Shown piece by piece: positions 34,936 through 44,187 of a DNA stretch of 64,000 nt (position 1 is the first letter of the stretch; each line of letters starts with the position of its first letter). The position numbers and the translations under genes are program-made. The DNA is from Glycomyces amatae. Its GTDB lineage: Bacteria; Actinomycetota; Actinomycetes; Mycobacteriales; Micromonosporaceae. The DNA lies in the NCBI RefSeq assembly GCF_020991375.1, contig NZ_JAJLQZ010000006.1, positions 124,001 to 188,000 on the forward strand, in the 5' to 3' direction. The notes beneath the pieces are model-generated. The model saw only the letters and a list, made by a program, of their open reading frames with translations, was not told where the DNA came from and did not search any database.

Positions 34936-36099
34936 TCAGGCCTGCCAGAGCCTCGTCATCATCGCCTCGACGGCGATCCTCGGGCGCACGTTCGCTTCGA
35001 TGGCCTTGCGGCAGTCCAGGATCGCGTCGATGCGCCGCAGCAGCGACTCGGCGCTGAGCCGGCCCGCCGCGGCCCTGGTCGTGTCGGCCATGTCCGGGTG
35101 GATCGGGTCGACCCGGGCGCCGAACCCGGCCGCGAGCGCGTCGCGGTAGAACGCCGCCAGGTCCACCAGGGCCCGGTCGAGCGAGTCGCGCTGCGCCCGC
35201 GTGTCGCGGGTCTTCTGGCGCTTCTCCAGCTCCTTGAGCGCCGCCGCCGAGCCGCGCGCGGCCCGGGACGCGCCCTTGCCGGTGCCGCCCTTGCCGAGCG
35301 CGGTCTCCAGGGCCTCGCGTTCGGCCGCGGACTGGTCGGTGTAGGTGCCCGCCGCCTCCGCCTCGGCGGCCTCGATGAGCTCGACCGCGGCGGTGAAGCA
35401 GGCGCCGAGGCCGGTCAGGCGCCGCGGGATCTGGAGGACGTCGTGGCGTTTCGCGCGCGCCTGCGCGTCGGTCGCCAGGCGCCGGGCCCGGCCGACGTGG
35501 CCCTGGGCGGCGGCCGCGTACAGCTCGGCCTCGCGCCGGTCGAGGCCGTCGCGGGCGACCAGGAGGTCCGCGATCGCCCCGGCGGGGGGCTGGCGCAGGC
35601 CCATGACGCGGCACCGGGAGCGGATCGTCACCGAGATCTCGGCGGGGTTGACCGAGGGCGCGCACAGCAGGAACACGGTCCGCTCCGGCGGTTCCTCGAC
35701 GGCTTTGAGCAGGGCGTTCGCGGCGGCCTCGGTGAGGCGGTCGGCGTCTTCGAGGATGAGGATCTGCCAGCGGCCCGCGGTGGGGGCGCGCCCGGCCTCC
35801 AGGATGAGGCCGCGGACCTGGTCGACGCCGAGGGACAGGCCCTCGGGGATGACGCGGGTGACGTCGGGGTGGGTGCCGCCGAGGGTCGTCCGGCAGTCGT
35901 GGCACTCCCCGCAGCCGCCCTCGGCGCACTGGAGGGCGGCGGCGAAGGCGACCGCGGCGGTGGACCGGCCGGACCCGGGCGGGCCGGTGAACAGCCACGC
36001 GTGGGTCATGCCGGTGCCGCGGGCGGCGTCGGCGAGGACCCGCTGGGCCTCGTCCTGGCCCACCAGCTCCCCGAACACTCCGGCGGCGACGGTGCTCAC
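34936..36099 (-). CDS. holB: DNA polymerase III delta' subunit
   Basis: The 387-residue clamp-loader subunit starts at a GTG overlapping the tmk stop (GTGA). A P-loop-like GPPGSGRST is near residue 40, a zinc cluster CAEGGCGECHDC near 60, and ILEDADRLTEAAANALLKAVEEPPE-type helix near 115-140. It loads the sliding clamp during replication. A charged insert rich in Lys, Arg and Gly (KGGTGKGASRAARG) lies near residue 275. Pairing with tmk upstream is a standard bacterial arrangement. Confidence 0.94.
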   Translation of the reverse strand: MSTVAAGVFGELVGQDEAQRVLADAARGTGMTHAWLFTGPPGSGRSTAAVAFAAALQCAEGGCGECHDCRTTLGGTHPDVTRVIPEGLSLGVDQVRGLILEAGRAPTAGRWQILILEDADRLTEAAANALLKAVEEPPERTVFLLCAPSVNPAEISVTIRSRCRVMGLRQPPAGAIADLLVARDGLDRREAELYAAAAQGHVGRARRLATDAQARAKRHDVLQIPRRLTGLGACFTAAVELIEAAEAEAAGTYTDQSAAEREALETALGKGGTGKGASRAARGSAAALKELEKRQKTRDTRAQRDSLDRALVDLAAFYRDALAAGFGARVDPIHPDMADTTRAAAGRLSAESLLRRIDAILDCRKAIEANVRPRIAVEAMMTRLWQA

Positions 36100-38285
36100 G
36101 GCCGTCCGGCCTCCTCGGCGACGGTGCTCCAGCCGTAGTCGTCGGCGGACTCGGGCCGGTCGGCGGGCGGCTCGGGGCGCCGCTCGGCGGCGGGCGCGGG
36201 GGCCCGGTCGTCGCGGTCGCCGTCGAGGCCCGGCCAGCCGTGCTCGGCGCGGGCGGTCTCGGTGCGGATGTCGAGGCGCTCGGCGACGGCGTCGCGGACG
36301 GTCGCGGCGATCTCGTCGGCACTGCCGCCGGCGGGGACGACGAGGTAGCGGTGCGGGTCGTCACCGGCGAGCTGGAGGAACGTCTCGCGGACCCGCTCGT
36401 GGTAGTCGAGCTCCTCCTGCTCGAGGCGGTCGCCGTCGCCGCCGGCCTTGGCGCGGTGCAGGCCCGCCTGGGGCTCGACGTCCAGGAGCACGGTCAGGTC
36501 GGGTTTGAGGCCGCCGGTGGCCCAGGACGACACCCACGCGACCTCGTCCTTGCCGAGGTCGCGGCCCGAGCCCTGGTAGGCGATGGAGGAGTCGATGTAG
36601 CGGTCGGAGACGACGACGGCGCCGCGTTCGAGGGCGGGCCGGACGACCTTCTCGACGTGCTGGGCGCGGTCGGCGGCGAACAGCAGCGCCTCGGCGCGGG
36701 GGGCGGGGGCGGCGTCGCCGCTGGAGCTGTCGAGCAGGAGGCTGCGGATGCGCATCCCGATGTCGGTGGCGCCCGGTTCGCGCGTGAGGACCGCCTCGTA
36801 GCCGCGGAGCTTCAGCCAGGCGGCGAGCTTCACCGACTGGGTGGACTTCCCGGCGCCCTCGCCGCCCTCGAAGACGACGAAGAACCCCGAGCCCTGGACG
36901 GGGACGGCGGCCGAGAGGGGCCGCCCGCGCAGGGAGGACCACAGGTCGGCGAGGACGGGCACGCCGGGCTTGTCGTCCATGGACTTGAAGGCGGTGACGC
37001 CGAGCCAGGCGACGAGCGCGGCGGCGACGAACAGGAGGATGCGGCTCATGGAGAACTCGACCTCGGTGAAGCCCAGGTCGAGCCGCCTGCTGGCGTGCCA
37101 GCCCGCGAGCGGCGCCGAGACGGTCATGGCGAGCATGAGGATGACGCGGGCCGAGACGGCGATGAACGCGAACATGCGGCCGCGGATCTCGTCCTCGGCC
37201 TCCCGCTGGAGGAGGGTGATCCCGGCGAGGAAGGCCATGCCGGCGCCGAGGCCGATGACGACCGAACCGACGAGGGCGACCCACAGCCACGGGGCGAGGG
37301 CGTCGAGGGCGAGGCCGGTCCCGGCCAGGACGATGCTCATGCCGAACCAGCGCAGCCGGGAGAGTTCGCCGATGAGCTTGGGGCCGAGGGCGATGCCCGT
37401 GCCGAGGCCGAGGAAGAGGAAGACCGCGAGGATGTAGAAGGCGGCGTCGCCGGCGTCGAGGGTGGTCGCGTAGACGGTGCCGACGCCGATGAGGATGCCC
37501 GCGCCGCTGAAGGCGCCGAGCATCCCGAGGATGAGGCCGCGGACGCGCTCGCGGCTGCGCATGTAGGTCCAGCCCTCGACGAAGTCGTTCCAGACGCTGG
37601 AGGTCTTGGCGGCGACCTGGCCGTAGCGCCCGGAGATCTGGGGGATGGAGAAGTAGACGGTGGCGGCGAGGATCGCGAACATGGCCGCGGTGAGGTAGAG
37701 GGCGAGGACCATCGGCTCGGCCCAGGGGCCGAGGTTGGCCCACACGCCCGAGCCGCGTTCGAGGATCGCGAGGACGGCGAAGGCCAGGGGCGGGGCGAGG
37801 CCGTAGGTGGTGGCGAGGCTGAGCTGGTTGGCGGCCTCGTACTTCTCGGGCGGGAGGAGGTTCGGGACGGCCGCCTCCTTCGCGGGCGACCAGATGAGGA
37901 CCGCGCCCTCGATGCACAGCTGGGCGACGGCCAGCCACGCCACGGTGAAGGCCGTGGAGTCGGTGATGAGGTAGACGGTGGGGACCGAGGCGATGAGCAG
38001 GAAGCGGGCGGTGTCGCAGGCGGCCATGGTCTTGCGCCGGTCGAACCGGTCGGCGAAGACGCCAGCGACGGGGCCGAGCACCAGGGACGGCAGCAGGCGC
38101 AGCACGATGGTCGCCGAGAACGCCGCGCCCTTGGCGGCGGGGTCGTCGAACAGCGACTGCGCGAATCCCGCGGTGGCGAACAGCGCGAGCCAGTCGCCGA
38201 AGGAGGCCAGGCCGAGCACGGTCCACAGCCTTCTGAACGGGCGGATCCGCAGCACCGTCTGGATGTCGGCAAGGGTGTTCGCCAT
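36096..38285 (-). CDS. tmk: Fusion of an MFS transporter and thymidylate kinase
   Basis: The 729-residue protein starts MANTLADIQTVLRIRPFRR. Residues about 15-435 form a 10-12-helix MFS domain of the drug-exporter type. After a linker, residues about 465-680 are a complete thymidylate kinase: P-loop FEGGEGAGKST near 472, LTREPGATDIGMRIR, and DRYIDSSIAYQG near 575. The tail is charged and Pro-rich. It phosphorylates dTMP to dTDP for DNA synthesis; the MFS part may export or sense a nucleotide-like substrate. Such fusions are known in some actinobacteria. It is the first gene of the tmk-holB operon. Confidence 0.93.
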   Translation of the reverse strand: MANTLADIQTVLRIRPFRRLWTVLGLASFGDWLALFATAGFAQSLFDDPAAKGAAFSATIVLRLLPSLVLGPVAGVFADRFDRRKTMAACDTARFLLIASVPTVYLITDSTAFTVAWLAVAQLCIEGAVLIWSPAKEAAVPNLLPPEKYEAANQLSLATTYGLAPPLAFAVLAILERGSGVWANLGPWAEPMVLALYLTAAMFAILAATVYFSIPQISGRYGQVAAKTSSVWNDFVEGWTYMRSRERVRGLILGMLGAFSGAGILIGVGTVYATTLDAGDAAFYILAVFLFLGLGTGIALGPKLIGELSRLRWFGMSIVLAGTGLALDALAPWLWVALVGSVVIGLGAGMAFLAGITLLQREAEDEIRGRMFAFIAVSARVILMLAMTVSAPLAGWHASRRLDLGFTEVEFSMSRILLFVAAALVAWLGVTAFKSMDDKPGVPVLADLWSSLRGRPLSAAVPVQGSGFFVVFEGGEGAGKSTQSVKLAAWLKLRGYEAVLTREPGATDIGMRIRSLLLDSSSGDAAPAPRAEALLFAADRAQHVEKVVRPALERGAVVVSDRYIDSSIAYQGSGRDLGKDEVAWVSSWATGGLKPDLTVLLDVEPQAGLHRAKAGGDGDRLEQEELDYHERVRETFLQLAGDDPHRYLVVPAGGSADEIAATVRDAVAERLDIRTETARAEHGWPGLDGDRDDRAPAPAAERRPEPPADRPESADDYGWSTVAEEAGRP

Positions 38286-38389
38286 GCTGCTCCTCGAAAG
38301 TCAAAGACCGCACCGGGTCGACTACGAGACTAGTCGGCCCGGCGCGGCCCGCGGCCTCGGCGCTGTCGGTTGAGTGGCCTGCGACAGGT

Positions 38390-39061
38390 CTACGGCAGGC
38401 GGCGCGCCAGGTAGTCGCAGACGACGCCGTTGGCCTCGGCGATCGAGGCGGCGCAGCCGTCGGGGTCGCGGCGGAACGCCAGGCGGACCAGGGCCTGCCC
38501 GGTCTCGACGGCGACGGTGACGGTCTTGTTGAGCTCGTCGTCCCCGCCGATGCCGAAGCGGTGGGCGAGTCCGGCCAGGATCTGGTCGGCGATGACGTCG
38601 CCGCCGGTGGTGACGGCGTCGGCCCGGCCCGGGTCGATCGCGTCGGCCAGGTGGAGGACGCGGAAGCCGGGCGCGGTGCGGTACATGTGCACGTACTCGC
38701 CGATCGCGGCCTCGACCCCGGCGCGCCAGTCGGCGGGCGGCTCGGCGTCGAAGCGGGCGGCGAGGCGCTCGAAGTACAGGTCGATGTAGCGCTGGCTCAG
38801 CGCCTCGGCGAGCGAGCGCTTGTCGCCGAAGAACTGGTAGACCGAGCCGATGGCGACGTCGGCGCGCTGGGCGATGGCCGTGGTCGAGAGCCGGTCGTAG
38901 CCGACCTCCTCGATCAGGTCGGCGGCGGCGTCGAGCATTCGGCGCACGCGCGCGGCCGAGCGTTCCTGGACGGGCAGGCGGCGCAGCGAGTGCGTCGCCC
39001 CGAACTTGGACACCGGTGACATCGTGGGCTGCCTCGCGGCCGGCACGGTGGCAGTGCTCAT
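38390..39061 (-). CDS. TetR family transcriptional regulator
   Basis: The ATG at 39061, preceded by GGGGGAG, gives 223 residues; the open frame upstream is not coding. The helix-turn-helix is TTAIAQRADVAIGSVYQFFGD near residues 60-80, followed by KRSLAEALSQRY. The C-terminal ligand domain (YVHMYRTAPGFRVLHLADAI) is of the common TetR type. It probably represses itself and a neighbouring gene, most simply the divergent mshA or the tmk side. No operator palindrome was confirmed. About 290 bases separate it from mshA. Confidence 0.9.
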   Translation of the reverse strand: MSTATVPAARQPTMSPVSKFGATHSLRRLPVQERSAARVRRMLDAAADLIEEVGYDRLSTTAIAQRADVAIGSVYQFFGDKRSLAEALSQRYIDLYFERLAARFDAEPPADWRAGVEAAIGEYVHMYRTAPGFRVLHLADAIDPGRADAVTTGGDVIADQILAGLAHRFGIGGDDELNKTVTVAVETGQALVRLAFRRDPDGCAASIAEANGVVCDYLARRLP

Positions 39062-39349
39062 GGTGTTGTCTCCCCCCTCGTGATGACAAGTCTCCCCATC
39101 ATGGACGACTTGCCCGGATTCGAGGCTCATTCCGGGCCGTGTCGCGAGAGAAATTCCGGCTTCCCCCGACCGAGTGTCACCATGCCGACACGAGCCGGAA
39201 CGGGGACTCCATGTCGCCCGGCGGCTTGACGGAATGCGGAATCGGTCACTCCCGTGCATGTGGCGGTTGTGCGCGAGCACCCCGGCACGGAAGGATTGCG
39301 AGGGTTTTGCGCGTTGCCTCAGGAGAGGCGACGGAGAGAGGACTGACAC

Positions 39350-40651
39350 GTGACCACACGGCGCACCCCGGCGTTCCGGGCCCGATGCCGCAAGCAGGCC
39401 GTCCACCGCGTCGCGATGGTCTCGGTCCACACGTCCCCGCTCGCCCAGCCCGGCACCGGCGACGCGGGCGGCATGAACGTCTACGTCCTCAACACCGCCC
39501 GCGAGCTCGCCCGCGCGGGCGTCGAGGTCGAGATCTTCACCCGCGCCACCAGCTCCGAGGAGCCCCCCACCGTGGAGGCCGAACCGGGCGTCCTGGTGCA
39601 CCACCTCCCCGCCGGGCCCTTCGAGGGCCTGTCCAAGAACGACCTCCCCACGCAGCTGTGCGCCTTCACCGGCGGGCTCCTGCGCGCCGAGGCCCGCAAC
39701 CGGCCCGGCCACTACGACCTCATCCACGCCCACTACTGGCTCTCCGGGCAGGCCGCGTGGGTGGCCGCCGACCGGTGGGGCGTCCCGCTCGTGCAGACCT
39801 TCCACACCCTCGCGAAGGTCAAGAACGCGCAGCTCGCCGAGGGCGACTCCCCCGAGCCGATCGGCCGGGTCTGCGGCGAGGAGCAGATCACGACCGAGGC
39901 CGACCTCCTCGTCGCGAACACCGCGGCCGAGGCCGCCGAGCTGCACCGCTACTACAACGCCGACACCCGCCGCGTCGAGGTGATCCACCCCGGCGTGGAC
40001 CTCGGCGTCTTCCGGCCCGGCGACCGGTATGCCGCCCGGCAGGCGCTCGGGCTCCCCCAGGACGCCCTGGTGGTCGCCTTCGTGGGCCGCATCCAGCCCG
40101 CCAAGGCCCCCGACGTGCTCCTGCGCGGCCTCGCCCGGCTGCGCGAGGACGACCCCGATCTGGCCGACCGGATCGTCCCGGTCTTCGTGGGCGGGCCCTC
40201 GAACACCGACCTGTACTGGCTGCCGAAGCTCGCCGGGGAGTTGGGCCTGGGCGAGCGGGTCCAGTGGCGCACCCCGCGCTCGGGCGAGGCGCTCGCGCAG
40301 GTCTACCGGGCCGCCGACGCCGTCGCGGTCCCCAGCTACAACGAGTCGTTCGGCCTGGTCGCCCTGGAGGCCCAGGCCACCGGGACGCCGGTCGTGGCCG
40401 CGCGCGTCGGCGGCCTGCCGACCGCCGTCGCCGACGGCGACTCGGGGCTCCTGGTCGACTCCCACTCGGCCGACGACTGGGCCGGGGCGCTCGGCAGGCT
40501 CATGGGCGACGACGGCCTCCGCGAGCGACTCGCCGCCGGGGCCCGCGCCCACGCCGCGCTGTTCTCCTGGCAGGCCACCGCCGAGGGGCTGAGCAACGCC
40601 TACCGGCGCGCGCTCCTCATGCGCTCCCAGGCGATTACGCTGAACCGCTGA
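39350..40651 (+). CDS. mshA: D-inositol-3-phosphate glycosyltransferase (mycothiol synthesis)
   Basis: This 433-residue GT4-family enzyme transfers GlcNAc from UDP-GlcNAc to inositol 3-phosphate, the first step of mycothiol synthesis. It has [20 protein letters not shown] near residue 27, [14 protein letters not shown] near 125, and [11 protein letters not shown]. The C-terminal nucleotide-sugar site is [20 protein letters not shown] near residue 327. The start GTG follows GAGAGAGGA. The order mshA, ybjN-like gene, gpmA, senX3, regX3 matches the mycobacterial locus, supporting the assignment. Confidence 0.96.
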   Translation: MTTRRTPAFRARCRKQAVHRVAMVSVHTSPLAQPGTGDAGGMNVYVLNTARELARAGVEVEIFTRATSSEEPPTVEAEPGVLVHHLPAGPFEGLSKNDLPTQLCAFTGGLLRAEARNRPGHYDLIHAHYWLSGQAAWVAADRWGVPLVQTFHTLAKVKNAQLAEGDSPEPIGRVCGEEQITTEADLLVANTAAEAAELHRYYNADTRRVEVIHPGVDLGVFRPGDRYAARQALGLPQDALVVAFVGRIQPAKAPDVLLRGLARLREDDPDLADRIVPVFVGGPSNTDLYWLPKLAGELGLGERVQWRTPRSGEALAQVYRAADAVAVPSYNESFGLVALEAQATGTPVVAARVGGLPTAVADGDSGLLVDSHSADDWAGALGRLMGDDGLRERLAAGARAHAALFSWQATAEGLSNAYRRALLMRSQAITLNR

Positions 40652-40679
40652 GGCCATCAAGCGACGTGGAGGAGACCCC

Positions 40680-41156
40680 GTGATCGAGCGACTCAAGGCG
40701 GCCCTCGACGAGACCGGCGTCGAGTACCGCGAGGACGGCCCCCGCTCGGTGGTCGTCGCGCTCCCGGGGCGGCGCAAGCTCAACATCGCCTGCGGCCTGG
40801 TCGTGGAGGACCACGCCCTGCGCGTCGAGGCGTTCGTGGCCCGCCGGCCCGAGGAGCACCGCGAGGCGGTCTGGGCGGAGCTGCTGCGGCGCAACGGGAG
40901 GCTGTACGCGGTGTCGTTCGCGACCGACGAGTCCGGCGACGTCCACCTGGTGGGGCGGCTCCCGTTCGCCGCCGTCACCGCCGAGGAGCTGGACCGGGTC
41001 CTCGGGCAGGTCCTCGAGGCCGCCGACGAGACCTTCAACGTCATCCTCGAACTGGGCTTCAGGTCCTCCATCGAACAGGAGTGGCGCTGGCGCCTGGCCC
41101 GGGGCGAGTCCACGAGGAACCTCGAGGCGTTCGAGCACCTCCGGCCCCGGGACTGA
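40680..41156 (+). CDS. YbjN-domain protein
   Basis: This 158-residue soluble protein starts at a GTG 29 bases after mshA with GGAGGAGAC upstream. It has the YbjN / type III secretion chaperone-like fold features: an N-terminal helix, then strands such as SVVVALPGRRKLNIAC, LRVEAFVARRP and VHLVGRLPF, and a helix ELDRVLGQVLEAADETFN. The function is unknown; in actinobacteria it is constantly found between mshA and gpmA. Probably cotranscribed with mshA. Confidence 0.85.
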   Translation: MIERLKAALDETGVEYREDGPRSVVVALPGRRKLNIACGLVVEDHALRVEAFVARRPEEHREAVWAELLRRNGRLYAVSFATDESGDVHLVGRLPFAAVTAEELDRVLGQVLEAADETFNVILELGFRSSIEQEWRWRLARGESTRNLEAFEHLRPRD

Positions 41157-41232
41157 CCGGGGCGGCCCGCCGCCGACGCGACGCCCGCCACACCCTTGCG
41201 GCGACCGGGCGGCCGGACGGTTCGGGAGGCGG

Positions 41233-41246
41233 CAGGATGTAGGGCA
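41233..41246 (+). promoter_or_regulatory. Possible -10 element CAGGAT of gpmA
   Basis: CAGGAT at 41233-41238 ends seven bases before the ATG at 41246. It is a weaker match than the TANNNT sites nearby. Confidence 0.4.
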
Positions 41247-42019
41247 TGACCTACACTCTCGTGCTGCTTCGCCACGGCGAAAGCGAATGGAACGCCAAGA
41301 ACCTGTTCACCGGCTGGGTCGACGCCAAGCTCTCGGCCGCGGGCGAGGACGAGGCCCGCCGCGGCGGGCAGCTGCTCGCCGAGGCCGACCTGCTGCCCGA
41401 CGTCGTCCACACCTCGCTGCTGCGCCGCGCCATCAACACCGCCGAGCTCGCCCTGAACGAGGCCGCCCGCTCCTGGATCCCGGTCAAGCGCTCCTGGCGC
41501 CTGAACGAGCGCCACTACGGCGCGCTCCAGGGCAAGGACAAGGCCCAGACGCTCGCCGAGTTCGGCGAGGAGCAGTTCATGACCTGGCGCCGCTCCTACG
41601 ACACCCCGCCGCCGCCCATCGAGCCCGGCTCGGAGTTCTCCCAGGACGGCGACCCCCGCTACGCCGACCTCGCCCCCGAGGTCAGCCCCCGCTCCGAGTG
41701 CCTCAAGGACGTGCTCGAGCGGATGCTCCCGTACTGGTACGACGGGATCGTCCCCGACCTCAGGGCCGGCCGGACCGTGCTGGTCGCAGCCCACGGCAAC
41801 TCCCTGCGCGCCCTGGTCAAGCACCTCGACGGCGTCTCCGACGAGGACATCGTCGGCCTCAACATCCCCACGGGCATGCCGCTGCAGTACGAGCTCGACG
41901 AGCGGACCCTCAAGCCCGTCACCGCCGGCGGCGCCTACCTCGACCCCGAGACCGCGGCCAAGGCCGCCGCCGCCGTCGCGGCCCAGGGCAAGAGCCGGAA
42001 GCAGGCCGACGACAAATAG
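41246..42019 (+). CDS. gpmA: 2,3-bisphosphoglycerate-dependent phosphoglycerate mutase
   Basis: The 257-residue glycolytic enzyme interconverts 3- and 2-phosphoglycerate. The histidine phosphatase signature [18 protein letters not shown] is near residue 7, with the phosphorylated His near position 10; [13 protein letters not shown] is near 88, and the second histidine is in [10 protein letters not shown] near 183. Length is typical. It sits between the mshA genes and senX3-regX3. Confidence 0.97.
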   Translation: MTYTLVLLRHGESEWNAKNLFTGWVDAKLSAAGEDEARRGGQLLAEADLLPDVVHTSLLRRAINTAELALNEAARSWIPVKRSWRLNERHYGALQGKDKAQTLAEFGEEQFMTWRRSYDTPPPPIEPGSEFSQDGDPRYADLAPEVSPRSECLKDVLERMLPYWYDGIVPDLRAGRTVLVAAHGNSLRALVKHLDGVSDEDIVGLNIPTGMPLQYELDERTLKPVTAGGAYLDPETAAKAAAAVAAQGKSRKQADDK

Positions 42020-42096
42020 CCCGCGTCGCGCACCCCGCGTGAACGGAGGGTGACGACCGTTACGGCCCGGCGTTCGACGCCGGGCCGTTCCGCGCT

Positions 42097-42109
42097 TACG
42101 CTGGGGTCG
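42097..42109 (+). promoter_or_regulatory. -10 element TACGCT of senX3, leaderless
   Basis: TACGCT at 42097-42102 ends six bases before the GTG at 42109. Confidence 0.68.
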
Positions 42110-43335
42110 TGGCCCACAACGAACCGCTGCCCAAGAGTCTGCGCAAGGGGGTCGGGCGCGTCCTCACCGGCCTTGCCGCCGGCGCCGCCCTCGGCGCCGC
42201 CGCGACCGCCCTCGTCCGCGTCCGTCACCGCGGCGCCCCGCCGCGCCCCGAGCCCCGCACCGCCCCCGTCGCCGACTCCCGCCCCTGGGAGGCCGCGACC
42301 GACCTGCTGCGCACCGGCGTGTGCCTGGTCGACGACCACAACCGGGTCCTGTACACCAACCGCGCCGCCCGCGACCTCGGCCTGGTGGACGACCACGAGA
42401 TCGTCTCGCTGACGCTGCGTGCCCTGCTGGCGCAGGCGCGGCGCTCCGGCCGCTACCGGGACGCCGAGGTCGAGGTCCCCAAGCAGGTCATGGGCGAGCC
42501 GAGCGCCGTGAGCGTCCGGATCACGCCGATGGCCGACGGCGTGTCCGTGGCCGAGTTCCAGGACATCTCCGAGCTGCACCGCGTCGAGCGGGTGCGCCGC
42601 GACTTCGTCGCGAACATCAGCCACGAGCTGAAGACCCCCGTCGGGGCCATGCAGATCCTCGCCGAGGCGCTCAAGGACGCCGCTGAGGACCCCGACGCGT
42701 CCGCGCGCTTCGCGACCCGCATCCAGTCCGAGTCGGTGCGCATGAACCACCTGGTCACCGACCTCTTGGAGCTGTCGCGGCTCCAGGGCGCGGAGAAGCT
42801 GCCGGACCCCGAGCCGGTCGAGGTCGACCGGATCGTCGCCGAGGCGTTCGACCAGACGCGGATAGCGGCCGAGGAGAAGCACATCGAGCTGAAGTACACC
42901 GGCGTGCGCGGCGCCGAGGTGCTCGGTTCGGAGTCGCAGCTGGTGACCGCGGTGAAGAACCTCGTCGGCAACGCCATCTCCTATTCACCCGAGGGCACGG
43001 GCGTGGAGGTCTCGACCTCGGTGCGCTCCCCCACCGGCCACCTGGCCGGGGTCCGGATGGTGTGCATCGCCGTGCGCGACCAGGGCATCGGCATCCCCGC
43101 CGAGGAGCTGGACCGGATCTTCGAGCGGTTCTACCGCGTGGACGCGGCCCGGTCGCGCTCCACGGGCGGCACCGGCCTCGGCCTGGCGATCGTCAAGCAC
43201 GTGGCGGTCAACCACGGGGGTAGAGTCGAAGTGTCCAGTATGCCCGAAGCTGGATCAGTGTTTACCTTGATGTTGCCTGCTCGTTCCCTTCCGTCCGACG
43301 CCACGGCACCGGGCTCGGATGGAATCGGAACATAA
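42109..43335 (+). CDS. senX3: Sensor histidine kinase SenX3-like
   Basis: The 408-residue kinase has a short N-terminal hydrophobic segment (about residues 13-33), a PAS domain (about 60-160), an H-box FVANISHELKTPVGAM with the phosphoacceptor His near 172, and a C-terminal ATPase with NLVGNAISYSP (N box), RDQGIGIP (G1) and GGTGLGLAI (G2). It senses phosphate status in the related mycobacterial system. Only one weak membrane segment is seen, whereas classical SenX3 has two. It is followed at 31 bases by regX3. Confidence 0.93.
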   Translation: MAHNEPLPKSLRKGVGRVLTGLAAGAALGAAATALVRVRHRGAPPRPEPRTAPVADSRPWEAATDLLRTGVCLVDDHNRVLYTNRAARDLGLVDDHEIVSLTLRALLAQARRSGRYRDAEVEVPKQVMGEPSAVSVRITPMADGVSVAEFQDISELHRVERVRRDFVANISHELKTPVGAMQILAEALKDAAEDPDASARFATRIQSESVRMNHLVTDLLELSRLQGAEKLPDPEPVEVDRIVAEAFDQTRIAAEEKHIELKYTGVRGAEVLGSESQLVTAVKNLVGNAISYSPEGTGVEVSTSVRSPTGHLAGVRMVCIAVRDQGIGIPAEELDRIFERFYRVDAARSRSTGGTGLGLAIVKHVAVNHGGRVEVSSMPEAGSVFTLMLPARSLPSDATAPGSDGIGT

Positions 43336-43366
43336 ACAGCAAGACGCCTGCCAGAAAGGTTCACTC

Positions 43367-44053
43367 GTGACCCGCGTGCTCGTAGTTGAAGACGAGGAAT
43401 CGTTCTCCGATGCCCTCTCCTACATGCTCCGCAAGGAGGGCTTCGAGGTGGCCGTCGCCGCGGACGGCGACGCCGCCATCAAGGAGTACGAGCGCGCCGG
43501 GGCCGACGTGGTCCTGCTCGACCTGATGCTGCCCGAGAAGTCGGGCACCGAGGTCTGCCGCGAGCTGCGGGCCAACTCGAACGTGCCGATCATCATGGTC
43601 ACCGCCCGCGACTCGGAGGTGGACAAGGTGGTGGGCCTGGAGCTGGGCGCCGACGACTACATCACCAAGCCGTACTCCTCGCGCGAGCTGGTCGCCCGCA
43701 TCCGCGCGGTGCTGCGCCGCTCCGCCGAGCCCGACGACCCGATCGTCACGGTCCTGGAGGCCGGGCCGGTGCGCATGGACGTGGACCGCCACACCGTCAC
43801 CGTGGGCGGGCAGGACGTGCAGCTGCCGCTCAAGGAGTTCGAGCTGCTGGAGATGCTGCTGCGCAACGCCGGGCGGGTGCTCACGCGCGGCCAGCTCATC
43901 GACCGCGTCTGGGGCGCGAACTACGTGGGCGACACCAAGACCCTCGACGTGCACGTCAAGCGCCTGCGCTCGAAGATCGAGCCCGAGCCGGGCAAGCCCC
44001 GCCACCTCGTGACGGTCCGCGGCCTCGGCTACAAGTTCGACCCGCACGCCTAG
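43367..44053 (+). CDS. regX3: Response regulator RegX3-like
   Basis: The GTG at 43367, after AGAAAGG, gives 228 residues. The receiver domain has the acidic pair EDEE near residue 8, phosphoacceptor Asp in VVLLDLMLP near 51, MVTARD and the Lys in YITKPYSSREL near 101. The OmpR/PhoB-type winged helix follows a linker, with RVLTRGQLIDRVWG near 187 and VHVKRLRSKIE near 205. It controls phosphate-starvation genes in relatives. The ORF extension to 43319 overlaps senX3 and is not needed. Confidence 0.95.
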   Translation: MTRVLVVEDEESFSDALSYMLRKEGFEVAVAADGDAAIKEYERAGADVVLLDLMLPEKSGTEVCRELRANSNVPIIMVTARDSEVDKVVGLELGADDYITKPYSSRELVARIRAVLRRSAEPDDPIVTVLEAGPVRMDVDRHTVTVGGQDVQLPLKEFELLEMLLRNAGRVLTRGQLIDRVWGANYVGDTKTLDVHVKRLRSKIEPEPGKPRHLVTVRGLGYKFDPHA

Positions 44054-44174
44054 CCCGGCAGGTGCCCGAGCGCCAGGACACCTGCCGTTCACCTTCCGCG
44101 GGGCGCCGCCGCTCGCGCCCGATCCCGCAAGGATGACGCTTGCCAACCGGCGGCGGCCGGGCCCGCGCGGCGGA

Positions 44175-44187
44175 TAGGCTGCACCCG
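44175..44187 (+). promoter_or_regulatory. -10 element TAGGCT of the aldo/keto reductase gene, leaderless
   Basis: TAGGCT at 44175-44180 ends six bases before the GTG at 44187. Confidence 0.7.

Noticed and set aside
36240..38333. 697-codon plus-strand frame opposite MFS-tmk
   Set aside because: Asp/Glu/Gly-rich composition typical of the antisense frame of a high-G+C membrane protein gene.
39062..41824. Extension of the TetR frame to 41824
   Set aside because: It covers mshA and the YbjN gene in antisense; the TetR family start with GGGGGAG is at 39061.
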